Positions 43,901-51,500 of a stretch of DNA of 64,000 nucleotides are shown here, one piece after another. The position numbers and the translations under genes were made by a program. Within the stretch, counting starts at the first letter, position 1. Every line of letters starts with the position of its first letter. The stretch is from Arthonia radiata. Its lineage: Eukaryota; Ascomycota; Arthoniomycetes; Arthoniales; Arthoniaceae. Location of the stretch: NCBI GenBank assembly GCA_002989075.1, contig PSQN01000008.1, positions 310,001 to 374,000 of the forward strand, given 5' to 3'. Under the pieces are notes generated by a model that saw only the letters and a list, made by a program, of their open reading frames with translations, made no database searches and was not told the DNA's origin.

Positions 43901-44598
43901 AAGGCTGGATGGCACTCCGTGAGCGCAACATCAAGATCGGCCAAGCCAGGAACATGAGAGCGCTTGACATGCTTGGGCCAGACACCATCGATCTCGTCAC
44001 TTGGATGCTGGCACATGACCCCGAGCAGCGCCCCACGGCTTCACAGGTACTTGCCCACCCGTTCTTCTGGGACCCTCAAGACCGGCTTGAGTTCTTGTCA
44101 GCCGCTTCTGACCGCTTCGATCAAGAGCCTCGCGATGGCACAAGTGCGATACTCAGGGGAGTCGAAAGCTACGCTGACGCGATCATCCCGAAGGCCATTA
44201 GCAGTAGCTCGCACGGCCTGGCTGCTGTCCATTCTCACCTCCGCACGTCTTCACCCAACGAGACGGCCACAACTATGCAGCTTCCGATCCCTGAGTGCAA
44301 TTTCCTTGCACAGCTGGACAAGAAGTTTGTCGACACCCTCGGCAAGCAGCGCAAGTACGACCCAGCGAAGCTCACCGATCTGCTGCGTGCGCTGCGCAAC
44401 AAGTTCCATCACTGGGATGACATGCCCGACGATGTGAAAGCGAAGGTTGGCGAGGTGCCTGAAGGCTATCTGCACTACTGGGAAAGCAAGTTTGCGCCTT
44501 TGGTCGTTAAGGTGTGGCGTGCTGTGTCAGATTTGGGCTTGAGTAATGAGAGGAGATTTGTAAAGTGGTTTGCGAACAAGGGAAATCAGATGGGCTAG
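40930..44598 (+). CDS. IRE1: Serine/threonine kinase-endoribonuclease IRE1 (unfolded protein response sensor)
   Basis: ER transmembrane sensor that, on unfolded-protein stress, splices the HAC1/hacA mRNA. A single intronless exon encodes 1222 residues. Signal peptide: residues about 1-29 (GIILLTLLLLANVPLLASA). The luminal sensor includes VVLLATVDGRLHAHDRLSGA. One membrane span lies near 529-548 (SSLVLLLITVLSVVAW), followed by a basic linker with KKKKAHRGNRGGRAQ (about 660). The kinase domain starts near 740: GSGSGGTFVFEGTFEGRDVA, catalytic Lys in VAVKRM, HRDIKPQNML (about 868), DFGLCK (about 894) and WMAPELI. The C-terminal KEN RNase domain (about 1050-1222) has FLAQLDKKFVD and DLLRALRNKFHHWDDMP, with the catalytic Arg and His region intact, then PEGYLHYWESKFAPLV with the conserved Tyr. 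All functional parts appear complete. Confidence 0.96.
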   Translation: MPRAPDSPIGIILLTLLLLANVPLLASAQQNAQQKRLLQAPFASASLQGKSTHFEHDDENIEKHYNNNDKYNAYNSHDVRAIATTLAPAAPDSKGAAVRAPLAQRPVGTKGGLSRLSARSLQDWDVEDVVLLATVDGRLHAHDRLSGARIWEIETDRPVVQTTYHERNQSINGSSFLTDEILWIVEPSRDGALYGYVPGVSAGVNSLGLSVKDLHENTPFVSEDPPTRYLVDRKTWLYTIDVANGNVQKMFTAGSSAVVDENSCRKVSGLESLDDEACPVTGTLTVGRTEYTVQISSTVTSELICTIIYLEWGPNQRDRDLISQYASTKDNRYVYTRPNGEVISSHLLQGNEHGFPPMHNEPFYTHKFSSPVAQIFDVARPSNDDSPTAPLIILPQPSAPMFIGHPDYKALDRVFVNCTESGSWYALSEYHYPMVTQGAPHAPCLEEEHHNRMGEIKTESELAFREALTGVHDLALVGQTSREVAIPLIGGPPVNPALDAPSQEPLLEGPPRDEVKDGLTSFFWSPRFASSLVLLLITVLSVVAWPRVKQTYMASKVDFKQPVTSLSSSSAGQQPSTVEIATSGVESAPALGITIPGTTDARPRASTTASLTNSEANSDISEGRRPSLRPTLSRSETADLPRQEVQRPDLYRADTATRADEIKVGQSPKKKKAHRGNRGGRAQKEREKAKNSIKSRSNSIDGLQSRNRSVQELTIQPDVISKHAPMVTDANGLHNLHVRFDRILGSGSGGTFVFEGTFEGRDVAVKRMLRQQYELASQEVSLLEQSDEHTNVIRYFCRREDDNFLYIALELCQGSLWDLFRDGRGGGNDPFEDKQLALRDEILQDPRRALRQLAEGLGYLHGFRIVHRDIKPQNMLVAYPRRSNMKTYPRLVISDFGLCKTLPENVSTLLSATGNAGTAGWMAPELISQPGDITAPGSAQTTRLADPSQATINGNGTHTSGKVKRAIDIFSLGCVFFYVLTQGQHPFDDDEGWMALRERNIKIGQARNMRALDMLGPDTIDLVTWMLAHDPEQRPTASQVLAHPFFWDPQDRLEFLSAASDRFDQEPRDGTSAILRGVESYADAIIPKAISSSSHGLAAVHSHLRTSSPNETATTMQLPIPECNFLAQLDKKFVDTLGKQRKYDPAKLTDLLRALRNKFHHWDDMPDDVKAKVGEVPEGYLHYWESKFAPLVVKVWRAVSDLGLSNERRFVKWFANKGNQMG

Positions 44599-45668
44599 GA
44601 ATCGTCTGGCGGGCATGAATTTCACACATCGTCAAGCGGAAGTGCTTCACTAAGCGCTCAACGTACAACAGATGTCATTGATGCTTCCCATCTCGCAAAG
44701 ACACTTTTTGTACTCCGCTGTCGGAACAGAAAGTTCTGCCGGAAACTCGCATGATTTCGCGCCTGCATAGATGGCTCTCCATATGGCTAGTATGAAGGAA
44801 CGGTGTTCTGTTCACGAACAGCAACATGGACTCCCAAGACATTCGAGACAACGCTTTTGTTTCCGTTCCATCTACACTAATCTGGATGCATCAGTCCCAA
44901 TCTACACACGCATCGAACATGGCGTCACGAGAACCTCTACGTATTTATGCTGCCGTTAGACCTTCTCAATGGCATACGAGGCTTGGTTTCGCGGCAGAAG
45001 CATCCGGGAGCTCGCAACCAATGCCCACAGGGTTGCTTGGCGCTTACTGAGCCATATCAGTGACGGAGTCTTCGAACAGGCGGTCCGTTGGGTACGACGG
45101 CACGCCAGTGTGTGTGTGGACTCGTTAATGTCTCTGGAAGGTTTATTGAACGTGAAAAGTTCTTGATTCGGGCGCTGGAAATCTCTAAGATGGACTGTAT
45201 TATGAAGGGGAATTCGGCGGGACTGGTGGTGATGGAGAGAAGGATAGTGCGATTTGGTAGGGATATATGATTTTGCGTTGGATATTGACAGCGCTGAGGT
45301 GCAATGACAACGTCTGAGAGAAGTCGTGGATATCTGGGAGGTTCACTACAGTTGACTGAAGAGAGCATTTGCAAGTATGGATTCCTCGAAGACTAAACCC
45401 TAGCTACTAAGTTTCATCCCTGTCGTGTAACAGCGAGGCATCTACTGACGTTGCACACATGATTCGCTCACACCAGGTAGCAATGACTTTTCACCAGCTA
45501 GTGTTCACCTTTTTCCACTCCTTCAGTCGTGGCCATCTCTAGGTATTATGTTTCGCAGCATCGCGCGTAGCGCCTGCCTTCTGGCGCGGTTGAAGAGTAG
45601 ACGGTCAAGAAGCCTCAGATGTGGAGGAATGGGTTCACCTCACCGCTCCCATCAAGAGTCTGCTTTTC
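44599..45668. other. Intergenic region, possible 5' exon of the next gene
   Basis: About 1.07 kb. Two short frames near 44771-45050 have no family resemblance. From about 45610 to 45668 the frame of the next gene is already open and protein-like (EASDVEEWVHLTAPIKSLLF), so that gene may have an upstream exon which I could not place. Confidence 0.45.
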
Positions 45669-46545
45669 ATGGCCAAGCCAAGAAGCCAGAGCGCGGATAT
45701 TTCTCTGTCGGCATGGAGATCTCCGGTACTCTTGGGTGGCTGGCTCTTCTTAGTGCCAGCTGTTACGAAGACGTATAGAACGTGTTAGCATCTTCCATGG
45801 TCTTCATACATCCGCACAATATCACCAGGGAAGACCACAGCAAAGTCTTAGAACTCGTGAGTTGCAACGTCTCATTGTATACTGCTCGAGGGGCTGCTGA
45901 TACCTTCTTCGACAGCTGAAAGCCACGAAATCCGAGGGCAAAGTGCCCACGACATTGCCAACGTCTACCAGAGACGCGAACGAGTCTCGTCGTCTGGCTG
46001 ACGCACCGGGCAAGGCCGAAAAGGCCAACGGTCTTGCTCGAGAACGAGAAATGATCATCAAATGCGAAGACGAGTGGAACAAAATCCAACATCGACTACT
46101 GATGGACGCCTTCTTCCCGAGAGACGGTTCGCTTGTGGCCATGAAAGATGACCGTGACGTCGCGGATCCGCTGGTGCCGTTTCCACCCAGTCTAAGAATC
46201 GACGAGAAGGACGCGGTGTTATTCAAGATTGTGGACAGCCGCACTCGAAAAGTGAGAATGCTGGTCCTGGCGCTTGACGGTAAGCGCTGGAGCCATGAGC
46301 CAACGATCACCGACGATGATCTTATTGAGTCGTTCCGACCTCTGGTGCCTTGGGCTCGAGAGACTGCAAAAGAGATTTACGCATCTGGGTCCACGGTCAA
46401 CGAAGATCCCATACCATGTTATGTGTGGCACCCGAAATCTGCCTTTGGTGTCTGCAGCGGCACCTCGGGCATACATTTAATGAAGTGGGAAGCAGGGGAA
46501 GTGAAACCAGGATTCCCGCGAGGTCTGGTCGAGCGTCTGAGGTAG
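45669..46545 (+). CDS. Unrecognised single-pass membrane protein (family member B)
   Basis: Three exons, 45669-45781, 45829-45856 (28 bases) and 45916-46545, give 256 residues and a frame that closes exactly. One membrane span, SPVLLGGWLFLVPAVTKTY, lies near residues 18-36. After a charged linker (EKANGLAREREMIIKCEDEW) come the shared blocks: LLMDAFFPRDGSLVAMKDDR, AVLFKIVDSRTRKVRMLVLA, a W-A-R-E block (PWARETAKEIYASGSTVN) and the end KPGFPRGLVERLR. The next gene (47023) is a tandem paralogue and the gene at 8985 a more distant one. The start at 45669 is the simplest choice; the frame is open about 60 bases further upstream, so an extra 5' exon is possible. A start at 45548 in another frame would need a weak GTATAG donor and loses the membrane span alignment. 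No catalytic motif recognised. Confidence 0.75.
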
Positions 46546-47022
46546 TTTGGTGTTCTGAGGATATTCATTCGCTTTCAATTTGCAGGATCTTACAGTCAGG
46601 TATTGATATTAAAACACCAACTGACAAAAGGCCACGTTTCGGCGTCCATTCGACAGATGCGAACAGTATATGTTCATTCTCTTGCTATGCTACGGGCGCT
46701 GGTTTAAAAAACCACAACGCGCCCTGGCTATATCCGCTTCTCTTGGGTGATAGAGGGCGGCATTTGACTGGGTGTCGACGAATGCGAGGGATATGAAGAA
46801 GCTCGCGTGGTGCAGAATGCTTGAAATGAAGCTCTCTTGCTGCCATGAAATCTTCATATATTCTTTGACCATCGATAGCAAAAAACTTCATTTCAGTTCC
46901 GTTGCACTAGCCATCAAAGATCTAGATTTCGAACGAGTCACGCACTCGGTGCGAGCGCATGCGCGCAGTGAGGCGTTTGATACAGACTCCGTCCATCGCT
47001 GGATGCTTTCTCAGAGCGATGT
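46546..47022. other. Spacer between tandem paralogues
   Basis: About 480 bases. No independent gene recognised. A frame from 46959 overlapping the start of the next gene could encode an alternative N-terminus for it (MYEVPPARLRLWLHFWHLY). Confidence 0.45.
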
Positions 47023-47679
47023 ATGAAGTCCCGCCTGCTCGACTTAGGCTTTGGCTGCACTTTTGGCATTTGTACTGTCTTTGGATTCCAATGGCTTACC
47101 GCAAGCCCAAGCACCCATGCCCGCACCAGCTTCAACCATCTTCGGTCGCAAGAGAAAGCCGACGAGCAGTTCAAAGGATACAAATGCGCGCTAGTGAGCT
47201 CAATGGAACGTGCCGCGCTCATGCAGCGCCTCATTGCGGATTCGCTCTTTCCGACTGGGGCGCCGTTGGTGGCTGTCAAAGATGAACGTGACATAGCAGC
47301 GCCGCTGGTACCAACACCTCCGGGATCCGGGCTCAGCGAAGATAATGCGATGCTCATACAAGTCATTGAGAGTCGCACTCGCAAGACGCGGGCTTTGATA
47401 CTGGCAATAGAGGATAGCTGGTGGGATCCGGGATCATCGGAAAGTGATCGTATGCGTAAAAACCCTTTTGAACCAGTAGAGCGTTGGCTCTTTCAAGGTG
47501 GGGAAGAAGTGTACGCGAAGGGAGAGACTGTTAATTGACAGCCTGTACCAGCCATGCTTTGGCACCGGCGGTCCATTACAGAGAACACGCCAAATTCGAT
47601 GGGACCAACGGCTATTCTTCTAAAGGGCGAAGACTTCCGAGACGGGTTTTCGATGGATCTGGTAAGGAGTTTGAAATAA
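47023..47679 (+). CDS. Tandem paralogue (family member C) interrupted by an in-frame TGA
   Basis: The open frame from ATG 47023 to TGA 47536-47538 encodes 171 residues: a membrane span (FGCTFGICTVFGFQWL), LIADSLFPTGAPLVAVKDER, AMLIQVIESRTRKTRALILA, and EEVYAKGETVN just before the stop. These match member B block by block (LLMDAFFPRDGSLVAMKDDR; AVLFKIVDSRTRKVRMLVLA; KEIYASGSTVN). Reading past the TGA in the same frame gives 46 further codons, QPVPAMLWHRRS ... AILLKGEDFRDGFSMDLVRS, ending at TAA 47677-47679. They align with the last 47 residues of member B (DPIPCYVWHPKS ... GFPRGLVERLR). Either the gene is truncated or decayed, or UGA is read through, or a tiny intron ending in TTGACAG removes the stop. 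The last is less likely because it would delete the conserved KGETVN block. Function unknown. Confidence 0.6.
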
Positions 47680-47889
47680 TGGGAAACGACGGAAGACCAC
47701 TCGAGCCGAGGGATGCGACATCGTAGGAGGGTCTGGAATCCGAGTGCGTGGGGTCATGATCATGGACTCTCCTCTTAGCCAGTGCAATCACTCCCCTCAC
47801 TTGGTAGGTTCGAGCCGGACAGAAAAGGCTTTCTTCCATTTGCTCCAGCAGCGTAATTTGCTGTTTAGTATTCTCACCGAAGGTAGCAC

Positions 47890-48441
47890 TCAGATAAACA
47901 TGCTCACGGTCTTGATCAATCCTTTCGCAAGCCCACCCTGGCTCTCAGGGCGTCGGCCATACCCTTCTTGACTGCCATACCATGCATCATATCCACCTCT
48001 AACGCTTTGTCCGGCGCCGAACAGCTGCATCAATGCAGTTGGCATCGGCACGCCCAGACGTCTTGCAAACTGCTGCAGCGCGCCTCCACTCGCGAGCGCC
48101 ATGACGAGCGGTAGTATGACCTTCACTGGGTGTCTCTTCATGTACCGGAAGATTTCACGGAGAAAGCGCTGGATCTTGCGTACCATCCGCTGAACGAAGC
48201 CGCTACGAGGACGTGCGCGTGAATAGGAGTACGAGGATGAACCGCCGCCGACCGAGCGGGCGGTGTAACCGGAGGGCGACTTGGAGCGGTGGGAGGTGCT
48301 GGCTGGGCGCACCCAGACGCCGCTGCCGAGCGTAGGGGAGGACTTGGAATGCGGCGCATGGTGCGGGCGTGAAGCAGAGGGGTATGGCGATTTAGAGTGC
48401 GAGTGAGAGCCGTGGTGCGAGCGGGAGGAGCTGGTGAACAT
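47890..48441 (-). CDS. Uncharacterised small protein with Ser/His-rich N-terminus and one membrane span
   Basis: Single exon, 183 residues from the ATG at 48441. An upstream in-frame ATG at 48579 would add 46 unremarkable residues. The first half is low-complexity (SSSRSHHGSHSHSKSPYPSA, GGGSSSYSYSRARPRS). A basic amphipathic region follows (FVQRMVRKIQRFLREIFRYM), then a hydrophobic span (VKVILPLVMALASGGALQQF, residues about 118-138) and a Gly/Tyr-rich tail (RGGYDAWYGSQEGYGRRPES). It might be an organelle- or ER-membrane protein. I do not recognise a family. Convergent with the paralogue pair. Confidence 0.65.
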   Translation of the reverse strand: MFTSSSRSHHGSHSHSKSPYPSASRPHHAPHSKSSPTLGSGVWVRPASTSHRSKSPSGYTARSVGGGSSSYSYSRARPRSGFVQRMVRKIQRFLREIFRYMKRHPVKVILPLVMALASGGALQQFARRLGVPMPTALMQLFGAGQSVRGGYDAWYGSQEGYGRRPESQGGLAKGLIKTVSMFI

Positions 48442-49204
48442 TGTGACGGGTCTGTGTTGCGGCGAATGCGGGGTGTGCTGCCTTGAGCTCCACGGAGAGC
48501 TGCTCAGTGTGCAGCTGTGATGCAGGGTTTCGCGCACGGAAATCGACAGTGAGCAGAGTCTATAGTTGAATGCGAGCACATACGGGTAGAAGATGTGAGG
48601 GAAGGCGAGGAGAGCAATGGGAGTCAGCTCTGCGACCTGCCACTCGAATATTCAGAGACGGCGAGTCTCGACCTGCATTAGCGTCTTGGTATACGTCTAT
48701 CACTTAACGGGTGTAGCCAGATGTTGGAGATCTGTTTCCTATTCTAAGCGAAGCATACTCCGTACAGTAAACGCCGCTGAAACACAGCAAGCCAGGTTTG
48801 CTGTCGCGTACCGATTGGTGGTGAGCCTCAGCTCGAAATGGGTTAGACTCTTTTCAAGCCTGTACTACGACTAGCACCGCCAGTATCAGCGTGCCTATCC
48901 CGCATACCAAGGTTTTCATGCTGCAGCAGAGAAAGAGAACAAGTTCGAAGCTTGATGAGTTCATTCATGATTCCCTCTACTATCTACTGCATCGGCGCAG
49001 ATTGTCCCAGACCGAATATGGAATCGACTTGGCGGTGTCGGCGAGAGAGAGCGCAATAGTCATTGTGAATTGATGAGTAGACGCCTGGAAAAAGCTTTGC
49101 TCCTGTCCAAAAGCACCTTGTTGTGATGCCTTGCGCTGCGAGTAATGAAATCGTCCAATTTAGCTTTTGAGTAGTCGTGTGGCCGTGATGATCGTTCACA
49201 CGTC
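48442..49204. other. Intergenic region
   Basis: About 760 bases. Short frames only; no gene recognised. Confidence 0.5.
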
Positions 49205-49861
49205 TCATCGGCTGGTAGAACCGCGCCCTGTGTCGCTGCCGTGCATGGTCTGATTCCATTTCTTGCCCATCGCGCTTGACTGTATGTAGAGAGAGATGTC
49301 AGCGCGATCTCGCTCAAACTCAACGCCAGATAGAGACTGCAGGGTGTATGTCGACTGGGGTGTCCTTACCTCGGGACTCATCTCCCCATGTGTATCTTGG
49401 AAGTGCTTCGAGCCAACACCTGCTTCATTTGGTCAGCATGATACTACAGAATAATGCATTTTTCGACAGGAACGCTTTTGTCAAAACGTCCAGACTAACG
49501 TTCGGCCGGAAGTGTTTACAGCTTTTGAAGGCGTGTTTTCTCTCCGTTGCTCTTCGCTTTCCTTGTCTGGTTCAAGAGTGTCATGAAAGTGACGCAGCAT
49601 TACGCCAGGTCTGCCACAGTAGCACGAAATTGACGGATAGCATCGCTTACCTTTCTGCGTTTCTTGGTATCCGGCCGATGTGCTCTCGTCTCCAAGCTTG
49701 CTCGCTTGTGCAGGCGTATGTGTGCCTGCACCACCACCAGCCCTGTGTCTTTTCTCAATATTTTTGATCCCGGGCGTCTTGAAATCGTTCATCTGCCGGC
49801 CGATGAGGTAGACACCAGCAAGTCCTGCAACCGTGATCCCAAGCGTTCGAGCGCGTGACAT
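49205..49861 (-). CDS. Small uncharacterised protein with N-terminal membrane anchor (three exons)
   Basis: Exons 49861-49651, 49419-49370 (50 bases) and 49279-49205 give 111 residues. All three joins have GTAAGC/GTAAGG donors and CAG acceptors and keep the frame. The N-terminus SRARTLGITVAGLAGVYLIG looks like a basic-hydrophobic membrane anchor or mitochondrial presequence. It is followed by RQMNDFKTPGIKNIEKRHRA and GGGAGTHTPAQASKLGDEST. The second exon gives GVGSKHFQDTHGEMSPE and the third MGKKWNQTMHGSDTGRGSTS. NDFKTPGIKNIEKR-like segments occur in small fungal proteins of unknown function, from memory. Function is unknown. An ATG at 49900 in frame is less likely given the anchor at 49861. 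Confidence 0.75.
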
Positions 49862-50689
49862 GCTCGTTAATCCAGCGCTTTGTAGGGGAGTGTAGTTCAA
49901 TTGCTGCGAACGTGGCGCTCGCTGATTTGTAGGCGACTGAAGTCCTCCAGTTGAAGCAATTGAAAGTTGACTGAAGTTCGTTCGGACCTGACGAGGAAGT
50001 TGTACCGATGGCGAGGGATACGTAGATCAACGAGCCATGTGCTCAAGATAGTATCTGGTTGCGGAGTTGCAAATACACCTTTGCAACAGGAAACAAAGTA
50101 TGGTAGAATGTGAGGTGACTTGTAACTAGGTGAGGAGAAGGATGTCCAACTGATGTCTCGTTTGGCCCAAACGTCATGAAGCAGCACCGAAGCTTTTCTG
50201 ATGTTTCAGGGGCCAACCGGCTCAACTCCGAGATCTGATCTTTAGCGCCAACGGTCCCGTCCACGCCGTCTCAGCCAGCACGGCCAGATCGATGACACCT
50301 TGTGTAGCATGTGGTGCTGTAAGTGCATCCCTTTACAGATGAAAACCGCCGTCTAAGATATTTGACGGCATGTTTGTACGTATTCGGAAAGTCATACACG
50401 CCTGTATGTCCGTTACGGATTCAGTCGCAGCGATGCTATTAGAATTGTGCGCTCGGAAAAGAAAAACTTGTATTAGACGTAGGTTTCGTGGCATTACAAA
50501 CACAGACGTTCAGAAGAGCTACTGGGCTGTGAGTCTGATTTCATACGGAGTATCGTGGTGAGTGGTGATGTGCTCATGATAATCCGTTTCCCAAGCCTGC
50601 AGGACTTTGACCTTTAATGAGTAAACGCATTCCTCGATCATCATAGATGTTGGCCGTCCCATCTTTTCGCATGACCCTCAAGTCTGAGC
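49862..50689. other. Intergenic region
   Basis: About 830 bases between two minus-strand small genes; no gene recognised. Confidence 0.5.
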
Positions 50690-51159
50690 TCACTGGCCCT
50701 TCTCATTGCTGCCGCCTGTGAAGCTACATAACGTGGTCAGCGTCGACGAGAAGGTAGCATTGAGTACGTTGCTTAACACACTTCTTCCACATGGTGCCGA
50801 GCATGCCCGGCTGGAAACCCTGTTCACCAAGGCTTGTGCGGCGCTGCGACTGGCCTTCATTGCTAGAGTCTCTCTTGAGACTGGAAAGACCACCAAACAT
50901 CGGATTGCTCTCTTGTGATTGCTACGAGGGAACATCAGTGCTGCGGTGTAGAGTTATAGAGATATCCCATGTGATTTATACTCACACGACGATTGCCGGT
51001 CGACTCGCTAATTGAACCCGCACCGCTACCCTCTTCATTGTGAGTTGCGCCGACTGCCTGCGATCCGAAGATGCCACTGCCTCCGGAGTTGGCTGGGGTC
51101 TTTGTAGTGCCCATTCCACCGCGAGTGGCAGTGTTGGTCTGGTTTGCGGAGCTGTTCAT
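50690..51159 (-). CDS. Small hydrophilic conserved-looking fungal protein (three exons)
   Basis: Exons 51159-50986, 50921-50780 and 50715-50690 (26 bases) give 113 residues. Donors are GTGAGT and GTGTTA, acceptors CGTAG and CACAG, and the frame closes exactly. The N-terminus is Asn/Thr/Gly/Ser-rich (MNSSANQTNTATRGGMGTTK). The second exon has the compact block SNPMFGGLSSLKRDSSNEGQ, then RRTSLGEQGFQPGMLGTMW. This pattern (NPMF-GL--KR, S--EQ--QPG--G--W) reminds me of short stress- or conidiation-linked fungal proteins, but I could not verify that. No membrane span or catalytic motif; probably intrinsically disordered. Confidence 0.72.
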
Positions 51160-51500
51160 GATGATGATCTGCGTTTTGAAGTGAGGAGTGTGTACGTGTA
51201 TGTGTTGCTACAAACTAGATTGCGCGGTAAGGGTCGAGGAGCTGGTCTGTATAGAAATAAAAAGACGAGCAGTAGCATTACAAGCAGATCGCAAGGAAAT
51301 GTCGATCGAGGTGACCTCATTGTTTGGCTAAAGCACATGGAGATGGCCCGTGCGCTCAACAAAGGAGCTGCATGTGATTCGAGCTTACCTACTCCTCCAA
51401 CACCCTGCTAAAACGAGCGCGCCTTGGTTGGATATAGCCCAGCTATTCCCTGATGCAGACATGTCTACACAAGCAATTGGACACTGCGGACATTCGTTCA
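51160..51500. other. Intergenic region
   Basis: About 340 bases between the ATIC 3' end and the start of the preceding small gene; no gene seen. Confidence 0.5.

Noticed and set aside
45548-45778. Start of gene B at ATG 45548 with a membrane segment in that frame
   Set aside because: Joining it to the conserved exon needs a weak GTATAG donor and skips EDHSKVLEL. The frame starting at 45669 gives a better membrane span and exact phases through all joins.
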